Positions 6,399 through 13,115 of a stretch of 14,208 nt of DNA are shown here, piece after piece. Numbering within the stretch: the first letter of the stretch is position 1; each line of letters starts with the position of its first letter. A program made the position numbers and the translations under genes. The stretch is from an uncultured Clostridia bacterium (GTDB lineage: Bacteria; Bacillota; Clostridia; Christensenellales; Pumilibacteraceae): positions 1 to 14,208 of the forward strand of contig CANQUR010000023.1 of the NCBI GenBank assembly GCA_947627075.1, in the 5' to 3' direction. The notes below the pieces were generated by a model that worked only from the letters and a program-made list of their open reading frames with translations, ran no database searches and was not told the DNA's origin.

Positions 6399-8639
6399 AT
6401 GAAGCTTGTCATAATAGAGGGTATAGGAAAAAAGGAAACGGTGGAAAAGTATCTCGGCAAAGGATACAAGGTTTTTGCTACACGCGGTCATGTTCGCGAT
6501 CTTCCGTCAAAAACACTCGCCGTTAACGTAAAGGAAAATTTCGAGCCGCGTTACGAAATTATCCCCACTCAAAAGGAGACGGTCAGTAAGCTTGCCGAAG
6601 AAGCCGCAAAAGCCGAACAGATTTTGCTTGCGACCGACCCGGATCGCGAAGGCGAGGCAATTTCTTGGCATGTCGCCGAGATCTTGGGGCTAAACAAGTC
6701 GGATAATATCAGAATAGCTTTCAACGAGATAAGCAAAAACGCCGTTCAAAACGCACTTAAAAATCCGCGTCCGATAGACGAAAATCTTGTGGATGCACAG
6801 CAAGCGCGTCGCGTGCTCGACAGATTGGTAGGTTACAAGGTCTCGCCCGTGCTTTGCAAAAAGATACAAAGCAAATTGTCGGCGGGCAGAGTTCAGTCCG
6901 TGACGTTGAGGCTTATAGTCGAACGCGAACGCAAAATACGCGCATTTAAGCCGGAGGAATATTGGCCGTTTGCTTCCATTCTTATAAAAGGTAGGAAAAA
7001 TATAAAGGCTACACTTGCTACCAAGCTCGGCAAGAACATCAAACTCACAAGTAAAGAGGAAGTCGACAAGGTTGTAGCCGAGCTCGAAGGCAAAGAATAT
7101 CTTGTTACAAACGTAAAGAAATCTGTGACTCGTTCAAAACCCTCGGCTCCGTTTACGACTTCCACTATGCAGCAGGATGCGCTGAATAAGCTCGGAATGT
7201 CGCTCAGTCAAACGACCCAGACGGCTCAAAATTTGTATGAAGGTATAGAAATACCGGGCGAAGGAAAGGTAGCGCTCGTTACTTATATTCGTACCGACAG
7301 CACGCGTGTTGCGGCGGGAGCGATGCAAGAGGCAAAGGAATTTATTTCCAAAAAATTCGGCAATGACTATGTGCCGACAAAGCCGAATATCTATGCTTCA
7401 AAAAAGTCGGCGCAGGACGCGCACGAGGCTATACGACCTATCACGCTTTCTCGCACGCCCGAGAGCCTCGAGGGAGTATTATCAAAGACCAATTATCGTC
7501 TATATAAATTGATATACGACAGATTTTTGGCGAGCCAAATGAGCGACGCGACATATGATTCGTTGAATGTGGACATAAAATCCGGCGACTATGGCTTTAA
7601 GGTGACGGGCAAAACGCCTAAATTTCCGGGCTACACCGCAGTATATAAAAACTATGTCGAGACAAAAGACGACGAGGAGGAAGAAACCAATCTTCCTGCG
7701 CTTATAGAAGGGGAAAAGCTCGGATTTGTCAAATATAAGTTTGAGCAAAAGTTCACGAAGCCGCCCGCACGTTACACCGAGGCTTCAATAGTCAAGGAAA
7801 TGGAAGAAAAGGGCATAGGCAGACCGGCAACTTATACGCCTACCGTAACGCTTTTATTCAGTCGCGGCTACACCGAGAAGGAAGGTAAAAGCATTTATCC
7901 AACCGAACTCGGCGAAAAGGTCACCGATATGCTAATAAAATATTTTCCGGAGATCATGAACGTAAAATTCACGGCAGACATGGAGGAAAAACTCGACGAG
8001 ATCGAGGATGGCTCCAGAATTTGGCAGAGCGTAATAAAGGATTTTTATAACGGATTCGAGGACAAGATCTCCGCAGCTATGGGTGACAGTTTTTCGCTTA
8101 AAGCTCCGGATGAAAAGAGCGATGTAATATGCGACCTTTGCGGGGCACAGATGGTCATAAAGCAAGGTCGTTTCGGAAGGTTTTTGGCGTGCCCGAACTA
8201 TCCGAAGTGTAAAAATACAAAGGCAATAGACGATGAAGGCAAGCCCGTTGAACCGGAGGCACCCATAGAAGGAGAAAAATGTGAAAAGTGTGGCAAACCG
8301 ATGGTGCTTCGAAAGGGACGCTTCGGAGATTTTTGGGCTTGCTCCGGCTATCCGAAATGTAAAAACATAAAGAATGTGGAAAATAAAAACGAATATTACG
8401 GAACTTGTCCGTTGTGCGGCAAGCCTCTTAAGGCGGTAAAAGGCAGAACGATGTTTTTCGGCTGTACAGGCTATCCCGATTGTAAATTTACTTCGGCTAA
8501 TAAAGTCTCGGACACAAAATGTCCGTCATGCGGTTCATATATGACCGAGAGAAAGTATGGCGGAAAGGATTATCTCGTTTGTGCCAACAAAGAATGCGGC
8601 AAAAAATATTTGGTGCATTCCGAGGGTTCCGATGAGTGA
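6399..8639 (+). CDS. topA: DNA topoisomerase I (type IA) with four zinc ribbons
   Basis: A 746-residue bacterial topoisomerase I, which relaxes negative supercoils by cutting one strand through a 5'-phosphotyrosine. The TOPRIM domain (1-140) has E7, GHVRDLP (30-36) and DPDREGE (80-86, Mg-binding acids). SAGRVQS (161-167) and the catalytic tyrosine Y296 in TYIRTDS follow, then AHEAIRP (341-347) and GIGRPATYTPTV (472-483). The C-terminal end carries four zinc ribbons in a row: C578/C581/C598/C604, C628/C631/C648/C654, C670/C673/C689/C695 and C708/C711/C728/C733; E. coli is usually described with three such zinc motifs. The first TOPRIM motif reads EGIGKKET instead of the common ESPAKAKT, keeping the key Glu and Lys. 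AAAGGAG (6388-6394) includes the dprA stop, 4 bases before the ATG. Its last 8 bases overlap trmFO. Confidence 0.97.
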   Translation: MKLVIIEGIGKKETVEKYLGKGYKVFATRGHVRDLPSKTLAVNVKENFEPRYEIIPTQKETVSKLAEEAAKAEQILLATDPDREGEAISWHVAEILGLNKSDNIRIAFNEISKNAVQNALKNPRPIDENLVDAQQARRVLDRLVGYKVSPVLCKKIQSKLSAGRVQSVTLRLIVERERKIRAFKPEEYWPFASILIKGRKNIKATLATKLGKNIKLTSKEEVDKVVAELEGKEYLVTNVKKSVTRSKPSAPFTTSTMQQDALNKLGMSLSQTTQTAQNLYEGIEIPGEGKVALVTYIRTDSTRVAAGAMQEAKEFISKKFGNDYVPTKPNIYASKKSAQDAHEAIRPITLSRTPESLEGVLSKTNYRLYKLIYDRFLASQMSDATYDSLNVDIKSGDYGFKVTGKTPKFPGYTAVYKNYVETKDDEEEETNLPALIEGEKLGFVKYKFEQKFTKPPARYTEASIVKEMEEKGIGRPATYTPTVTLLFSRGYTEKEGKSIYPTELGEKVTDMLIKYFPEIMNVKFTADMEEKLDEIEDGSRIWQSVIKDFYNGFEDKISAAMGDSFSLKAPDEKSDVICDLCGAQMVIKQGRFGRFLACPNYPKCKNTKAIDDEGKPVEPEAPIEGEKCEKCGKPMVLRKGRFGDFWACSGYPKCKNIKNVENKNEYYGTCPLCGKPLKAVKGRTMFFGCTGYPDCKFTSANKVSDTKCPSCGSYMTERKYGGKDYLVCANKECGKKYLVHSEGSDE
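8622..8634 (+). promoter_or_regulatory. Ribosome binding site fixing the trmFO start inside topA
   Basis: GAGGG (8622-8626) stands 5 bases before ATG 8632. This ATG begins MSDVAIIGAGLAG, placing the FAD-binding glycine motif at residues 8-13 as in other TrmFO proteins. The frame is open further upstream to 8557, but that extra 25-residue stretch lies inside the fourth zinc ribbon of topA and has no family similarity that I recognise. Confidence 0.75.
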
Positions 8640-9924
8640 TGTTGCAATAATAGGTGCCGGACTTGCCGGTTCCGAAGCGGCTTTGACGCTTGCTTCGCTG
8701 GGGCATAAGGTCACGCTTTATGAAGCGAAGCCTATTACAATGTCGGCGGCACATCATAGCTGCGATTATGCCGAAATCGTTTGTAGCAATTCATTTAAGA
8801 GTGACGATCCGTATTCGGCAAGCGGATTGCTTAAGACCGAGCTTCGAATTTTAGGCAGCAAACTTCTCAAAATCGCAGACGCAGTCAAAGTTCCGGCAGG
8901 AGGAGCATTGGCTGTAAATAGGGAAGCTTTTTCGTCCAAAGTAACCGCATTGATTGAAAATGAGCCGAATATTGTTGTAAAAAACGAACTTGTAAGCAAA
9001 ATCGACTTGTCTATGCCACACATAATATGCACGGGACCTCTGACATTGGAGCCTTTTGCATCTTTTTTGAACGAGATTTTCGGCAAGAGCTTATACTTTT
9101 ATGATGCCGCCGCGCCAATAATATCCGCCGATTCGATAGATTATTCGCGAGTGTTTGATGCGGGCAGATACGATCAAAACAGCGATTATATAAATTGTAC
9201 TCTTACAAAAGACGAGTATTACACCTTTGTAAGAGAACTTATCACCGCGCAACGCGCCCTTGCAAAGGACTTCGAAAAGAATGAAATATTCGAGGGCTGT
9301 ATGCCTATCGAAATAATGGCTATGCGCGGGGCGGATACATTGAGGTTCGGACCTTTGAAGCCGGTAGGCATGATCGATCCGAAAACAGGAGAAACGCCGT
9401 TTGCAGTCGTGCAACTTCGAAAGGAGAACGAAGAAGGCACTATGCTCAATATGGTAGGTTTTCAAACCAATCTGAAATTCGGTGAGCAAAAAAGAGTGTT
9501 CGGACTTATACCCGCATTGAAGAATGCGGAATTTTTGAGATACGGCGTCATGCACAGAAATATGTTCATAAACGCTCCCTCCACTATAGACAGACATTTT
9601 ATGCTTAAAGATCATCCCGGTTGCTTTATAGCCGGACAGCTTAGCGGAGTCGAAGGATATGTCGAGAGTATAGGCTCGGGACTTGTCGCGGCGCTCAATA
9701 TGGATAGATTCCTTTGCGGCAAAGAGCCGATAGCGTTGACGCGTGACACCATGCTCGGTGCATTGGGGATATATCTCGAAACGCATTTTTACGATTTTCA
9801 ACCTATGAATGCCAATTTCGGCTTGCTTTCGCCGTTAAGCAAGCATATACACGACAAGGCGGAACGCAAAAGAGAATTGTGCGAAAGGGCATTGAGAATA
9901 CTCAAAGAGCTCAAAAACGATTGA
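8632..9924 (+). CDS. trmFO: Folate-dependent tRNA (uracil-54-C5)-methyltransferase TrmFO
   Basis: A 430-residue flavoprotein that makes ribothymidine at tRNA position 54 using methylene-tetrahydrofolate and reduced FAD. The N-terminus has the dinucleotide-binding motif GAGLAGSEAA (8-17) and an acidic end of strand 2 (E31). CSNSFKSDD (51-59) holds C51, and FEGCMPIEIMA (220-230) holds C223; these match the two cysteines known to matter in Bacillus subtilis TrmFO. MRGADTLRFGPLKPVG (231-246), MVGFQTN (274-280) and the FAD-contacting AGQLSGVEGYVESIGSG (334-350) complete the pattern. It is distinct from the larger relative MnmG/GidA. Length and motif spacing are normal. It overlaps topA by 8 bases, so expression is probably coupled. 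The folate cofactor is the product of glyA at the other end of the window. Confidence 0.97.
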   Translation: MSDVAIIGAGLAGSEAALTLASLGHKVTLYEAKPITMSAAHHSCDYAEIVCSNSFKSDDPYSASGLLKTELRILGSKLLKIADAVKVPAGGALAVNREAFSSKVTALIENEPNIVVKNELVSKIDLSMPHIICTGPLTLEPFASFLNEIFGKSLYFYDAAAPIISADSIDYSRVFDAGRYDQNSDYINCTLTKDEYYTFVRELITAQRALAKDFEKNEIFEGCMPIEIMAMRGADTLRFGPLKPVGMIDPKTGETPFAVVQLRKENEEGTMLNMVGFQTNLKFGEQKRVFGLIPALKNAEFLRYGVMHRNMFINAPSTIDRHFMLKDHPGCFIAGQLSGVEGYVESIGSGLVAALNMDRFLCGKEPIALTRDTMLGALGIYLETHFYDFQPMNANFGLLSPLSKHIHDKAERKRELCERALRILKELKND

Positions 9925-9949
9925 TTTATTTTGCCGATTAATGTATACT
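9921..9949 (+). promoter_or_regulatory. Probable promoter for hslV-hslU-hisS
   Basis: TTGATT (9921-9926) and TATACT (9944-9949) are separated by exactly 17 bases. The -35 box overlaps the trmFO stop codon TGA (9922-9924). The expected start of transcription, near 9956, would leave only about 12 bases before the hslV ATG, just enough for AGGAG (9957-9961). This very short leader is a reason for caution. No terminator separates trmFO from hslV, so readthrough is also likely. Confidence 0.5.
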
Positions 9950-9967
9950 TAATAAAAGGAGTTAAAA

Positions 9968-10501
9968 ATGGAAATAAGAGGAACGACGATAGTCGGAATA
10001 AAAAAAGACGGTAGGACCGTGATCGCGGGCGACGGACAGGTCACTGCCGGTCAACAGGTAATAATGAAAGGTAATGCGCGCAAAGTACGCCGTCTTTTCA
10101 ATGACAAGGTAGTAATAGGCTTCGCGGGTTCCGTAGCCGACGCTTTTTCGCTTTCGGAATTGTTTGAGCAAATGCTCAACAAGTACAGCGGTAATCTTAT
10201 GCGCAGCGCAGTAGAGCTTGCGCAACTTTGGCGCGGAGACAAGGTCCTACGTCAGCTTGAGGCGATGATGATAGTTGCGGACAGCGAACAAATGTTTGTG
10301 CTTTCGGGCGTAGGCGACGTTATAGAACCGGAAAACGGCATATGCGCGATAGGAAGCGGCGGAAATTACGCGCTTGCAGCAGCAAGGGCGCTCGCAAAAA
10401 ACACCGACATGGATGCAAAACAAATAGCTATAGAGGCAATGACAATAGCCTCCGAGATATGTATTTTCACGAACAACAATCTTGTTGTTGAGGAGGTTTG
10501 A
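9968..10501 (+). CDS. hslV: HslV (ClpQ), peptidase subunit of the HslUV protease
   Basis: A 177-residue proteasome-related threonine peptidase that assembles as two stacked six-membered rings in the cytoplasm and degrades proteins unfolded by HslU. The start MEIRGTTIVG puts the conserved Thr-Thr pair at residues 6-7, so T6 should become the N-terminal nucleophile after removal of five residues. GDGQVTAG (21-28), GNARKVRRL (35-43, containing the catalytic-site lysine K39), GFAGSVADAF (51-60), AVELAQLWR (81-89) and IGSGGNYALAAARAL (128-142) are all present. The end EICIFTNNNLVVEE is also typical. The Thr-type N-terminus resembles E. coli and Thermotoga HslV more than the Ser-type CodW of Bacillus subtilis. 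AGGAG (9957-9961) lies 6 bases before the ATG. hslU follows after 1 base. Confidence 0.97.
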   Translation: MEIRGTTIVGIKKDGRTVIAGDGQVTAGQQVIMKGNARKVRRLFNDKVVIGFAGSVADAFSLSELFEQMLNKYSGNLMRSAVELAQLWRGDKVLRQLEAMMIVADSEQMFVLSGVGDVIEPENGICAIGSGGNYALAAARALAKNTDMDAKQIAIEAMTIASEICIFTNNNLVVEEV

Positions 10502-10505
10502 TATG
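10491..10505 (+). promoter_or_regulatory. Ribosome binding site fixing the hslU start
   Basis: AGGAGG (10491-10496) lies in the last hslV codons, 6 bases before ATG 10503. The frame is open back to an ATG at 10482, but that ATG lies upstream of this site and would have AGGAGG inside its own coding sequence. Starting at 10503 gives MEMSPKQIVAELD, the normal HslU beginning. Confidence 0.8.
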
Positions 10506-11810
10506 GAAATGTCACCCAAGCAGATAGTGGCTGAGCTCGACAGATATATAATAGGTCAATCCGAGGCGAAGAAGGCGGTGGCGATAGCGCTCCGCAACAG
10601 ATATCGCAGAAGTAAGTTGCCCGAAGAGATCCGTGACGAGATCACGCCGAAAAATATAATAATGAAAGGACCCACTGGCGTAGGTAAGACCGAGATAGCG
10701 CGTAGACTTGCAAAACTCGTCAAGGCACCGTTTATCAAAGTAGAGGCGACTAAATTCACCGAAGTCGGATATGTGGGCAGAGACGTGGAATCTATGGTGC
10801 GCGATCTTGCCGAGACCGCGATTCGACTCGTAGAAGAGGAAAAGATGGCAAATGTCGAGGCGCGCGCAAAGGAAAAGGCGGAAAAGAGCATAGCCGACGC
10901 TATCATAAAGGCAAAGAAAGCCAAAAATGCCGATGTTCCGGAAGATATGATAACAAAGAACGTGTACGAAGAACTCCGTAGCGGCAAACTTGACAACGTA
11001 ATAGTCGATATCGAGGTAGACGATTCGCCGCGTAGTATGGAGATCATCCCGGGAAGCGGCGCCGAAATAAATATCGGGCAGATCATGGGCGGGCTATTGC
11101 CTCAACGTAAAAAGCACAGAAAGGTGACAGTAAAGGAAGGTTTGAAGTTGTTGACCGTTTCCGAAAGTGAAAAGCTCATCGATATGGACAATATCACGTC
11201 GGAAGGCATACGCAGAGCGGAACAAGAGGGAATAATCTTTATCGACGAGATAGACAAAATAGCGGGAAAAGGCGCGTCGAACGGTCCCGATGTCTCGCGA
11301 GAAGGTGTACAACGCGATATATTGCCAATAGTCGAAGGCAGCACGGTAATGACCAAATACGGCGCACTCAAGACCGATTATATTCTGTTTATTGCGTCGG
11401 GCGCATTTCACGTGTCGAGCATAGGCGATCTTATTCCCGAGCTTCAAGGCAGATTTCCTATACGCGTGGAGCTTAAAAGTCTTACCTATGACGACTTTGT
11501 AAACATTCTTACCGTGCCCGAAAACGCCATCACAAAGCAATATGCGGAACTGCTCAAAGTGGACAATATAAATCTCAAATTCACTCGCGACGCTATCGAG
11601 GCAATGTCGCGCATAGCGGTCGATGAGAACTCGACGAGCGAGGATATAGGTGCGCGCAGACTTTATACAATTATGGAAAATTTGTTGGAGGATGTAAGTT
11701 TCAACGCAAGCGGAGATCATCCTCTCGTCGATGTCGAAGTAGACGAAAAGTATGTCATGGATCACCTCGGAAAGCAGGCGACTCATGACCTAAAGAGATA
11801 TATTTTGTAA
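10503..11810 (+). CDS. hslU: HslU (ClpY), AAA+ unfoldase of the HslUV protease
   Basis: A 435-residue AAA+ ATPase, close to the E. coli length of 443, that unfolds proteins and feeds them to HslV. Parts seen in order: N-terminal SPKQIVAELDRYIIGQ (4-19), Walker A GPTGVGKT (56-63), the pore loop GYVGRD (89-94), an inserted charged I-domain (about 105-235, rich in Lys/Glu with a low-complexity helix at 111-145), Walker B IIFIDEIDK (244-252), VQRDILPIVEGS (269-280), the arginine-finger segment ELQGRFPIRVEL (313-324) and sensor-2 GARRL (383-387). The C-terminal DLKRYIL matches the conserved tail that HslU inserts into HslV, supporting a working pair with the gene upstream. hisS follows after 9 bases and probably shares the transcript. 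Confidence 0.97.
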   Translation: MEMSPKQIVAELDRYIIGQSEAKKAVAIALRNRYRRSKLPEEIRDEITPKNIIMKGPTGVGKTEIARRLAKLVKAPFIKVEATKFTEVGYVGRDVESMVRDLAETAIRLVEEEKMANVEARAKEKAEKSIADAIIKAKKAKNADVPEDMITKNVYEELRSGKLDNVIVDIEVDDSPRSMEIIPGSGAEINIGQIMGGLLPQRKKHRKVTVKEGLKLLTVSESEKLIDMDNITSEGIRRAEQEGIIFIDEIDKIAGKGASNGPDVSREGVQRDILPIVEGSTVMTKYGALKTDYILFIASGAFHVSSIGDLIPELQGRFPIRVELKSLTYDDFVNILTVPENAITKQYAELLKVDNINLKFTRDAIEAMSRIAVDENSTSEDIGARRLYTIMENLLEDVSFNASGDHPLVDVEVDEKYVMDHLGKQATHDLKRYIL

Positions 11811-11819
11811 GGTGAGGTT

Positions 11820-13061
11820 ATGATAAATATTCCCAAGGGGACGAAGGACGTTTTGCCGTCCCAAAGCTATAAGTGGCAATATATAGAGGACGAGATTCGC
11901 AAGGTATGCAAACTTTTCAACATACTCGAGATCCGTACGCCCACATTTGAACACACCGAATTGTTTTTGCGTTCGATAGGAGACGAAACCGATGTTGTAT
12001 CCAAGGAAATGTACACCTTTCTCGACAAGGGAGAACGTTCTATTACATTGAAACCCGAAGGTACGGCGTCGACCGCACGCAGTTATATCGAGAACAATCT
12101 CGAAGCAATGTCGTTGCCGCTCAAGATGTACTATTTGACGCCGGTGTTCCGTTATGAAGCGCCTCAAGCGGGCAGGCTTCGCGAACATCACCAATTCGGA
12201 GTGGAGATGTATGGTTCGCCTTCGCCTTATGCCGACGCGGAAGTAATAAACGCGGCTTATACGCTTTTGAGCAATTTGGGCGTAAGAGATCTCTATCTCA
12301 ATATAAACAGCATAGGCTGTCCCGAATGTCGAAAAAAGTTCAACACAGCGCTAAAGGAATATCTTGCGAGCAATATCGACGATATGTGCGACAATTGCAA
12401 ACGCAGATTTACCGCCAATCCGTTGAGAATTCTCGATTGCAAAAACGAACATTGCAAGCAGATCGTATCGGGAGCGCCAAAAATTTTGGACTATATTTGC
12501 GATGATTGCAAAGCGCACTTCCAAAAGCTGCAAGAAATTTTGACCGGCGAAGGCATACCGTTCAAGGTCAATAGTTCCATAGTTCGCGGACTGGACTATT
12601 ACACAAAAACGGTTTTCGAATTCGTTACGACCTCGTTGGGCGCACAAGGTACCGTTTGCGGCGGCGGGCGATATGATGATCTTGTTTCGTCTATAGGCGG
12701 CAAGCCCACGCCATGTGTCGGATTCGGAATGGGTATAGAACGCCTCATAATGCTTTTGGATGCCAACGGAAAGGAATTTCCTTCTTCGCATCCGGAATAT
12801 TTTATCGCTTGTCAATCCGAGCAATGCCGCGATATGGTTCGAAAGATCGTATCCGAGCTTCGCAAAAAAGGTCATAGCGCCGAGACGGATTTCATGAGCC
12901 GAAGCGTAAAGGCGCAATTCAAGTACGCAGACAAAATCAACGCAAAATATGCTGTTGTGATCGGCGAAAGCGAAGTCCAAAGCGGCAAAGCTGAAATAAA
13001 GCGTATGTCAGATGGCGAAAAGCAAGAAAAATCGCTTGACGATTTGATTTGGACATTGTAA
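11820..13061 (+). CDS. hisS: Histidine-tRNA ligase (HisRS)
   Basis: A 413-residue class II aminoacyl-tRNA synthetase that attaches histidine to tRNA-His in the cytoplasm. It begins IPKGTKDVLP (4-13). Motif 1 lies around IRTPTFE (38-44), motif 2 around VFRYEAPQAGRLREHHQFG (109-127), the HisRS-specific RGLDYYTKTVFE (256-267) and GGGRYDDLV (281-289) follow, and motif 3 is GFGMGIERL (301-309). The anticodon-binding domain is at about 325-413. The insertion region contains four cysteine pairs (C167/C170, C190/C193, C207/C212, C227/C230) around NPLRILDCK, a pattern I associate with Firmicutes-type HisRS and which may bind zinc. AAGGTGAGG (11809-11817) just before the ATG overlaps the hslU stop. In many Firmicutes aspS follows hisS; here glyA does. 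Confidence 0.96.
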   Translation: MINIPKGTKDVLPSQSYKWQYIEDEIRKVCKLFNILEIRTPTFEHTELFLRSIGDETDVVSKEMYTFLDKGERSITLKPEGTASTARSYIENNLEAMSLPLKMYYLTPVFRYEAPQAGRLREHHQFGVEMYGSPSPYADAEVINAAYTLLSNLGVRDLYLNINSIGCPECRKKFNTALKEYLASNIDDMCDNCKRRFTANPLRILDCKNEHCKQIVSGAPKILDYICDDCKAHFQKLQEILTGEGIPFKVNSSIVRGLDYYTKTVFEFVTTSLGAQGTVCGGGRYDDLVSSIGGKPTPCVGFGMGIERLIMLLDANGKEFPSSHPEYFIACQSEQCRDMVRKIVSELRKKGHSAETDFMSRSVKAQFKYADKINAKYAVVIGESEVQSGKAEIKRMSDGEKQEKSLDDLIWTL

Positions 13062-13069
13062 AATAGTTA

Positions 13070-13088
13070 GGAAAATACGGTTTTCCGT
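13070..13088 (+). other. Small inverted repeat in the hisS-glyA gap
   Basis: GGAAAA (13070-13075) pairs with TTTTCC (13081-13086) around a 5-base loop. An alternative, ACGG (13077-13080) with CCGT (13085-13088) around TTTT, uses the same bases, so only one can form at once. No run of T follows, so this is not a standard intrinsic terminator. TATAAA (13089-13094) and CATAAT (13095-13100) follow directly and could be -10 boxes for glyA, but I find no good -35 at the right distance. The repeat could be a weak attenuator, an operator or chance. Confidence 0.3.
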
Positions 13089-13115
13089 TATAAACATAAT
13101 AAAGGAGATTAAAAA

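Noticed and set aside
8557..8631. Longer trmFO frame starting at 8557
   Set aside because: The extra 25 residues lie inside the topA zinc-ribbon region and push the FAD-binding motif away from its normal place near the N-terminus; GAGGG precedes ATG 8632.
9091..9801. Open frame of 236 codons on the - strand opposite trmFO
   Set aside because: It is also codon-aligned with the sense gene and explained by codon choice. No motif or sensible start context; trmFO is fully canonical.
10482..10502. Upstream in-frame ATG for hslU at 10482
   Set aside because: AGGAGG lies downstream of this ATG and 6 bases before ATG 10503; the extra seven residues are not part of the HslU family N-terminus.
11094..11786. 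Open frame of 230 codons on the - strand opposite hslU
   Set aside because: Same codon-aligned antisense effect; hslU motifs run through the whole stretch.
13070..13088. Intrinsic terminator after hisS
   Set aside because: The hairpin is short and AT-rich and is followed by GTTATAAACA instead of a run of T.
13062..13115. Riboswitch upstream of glyA (glycine, SAM or THF type)
   Set aside because: The gap is only 54 bases and shows no conserved riboswitch core.
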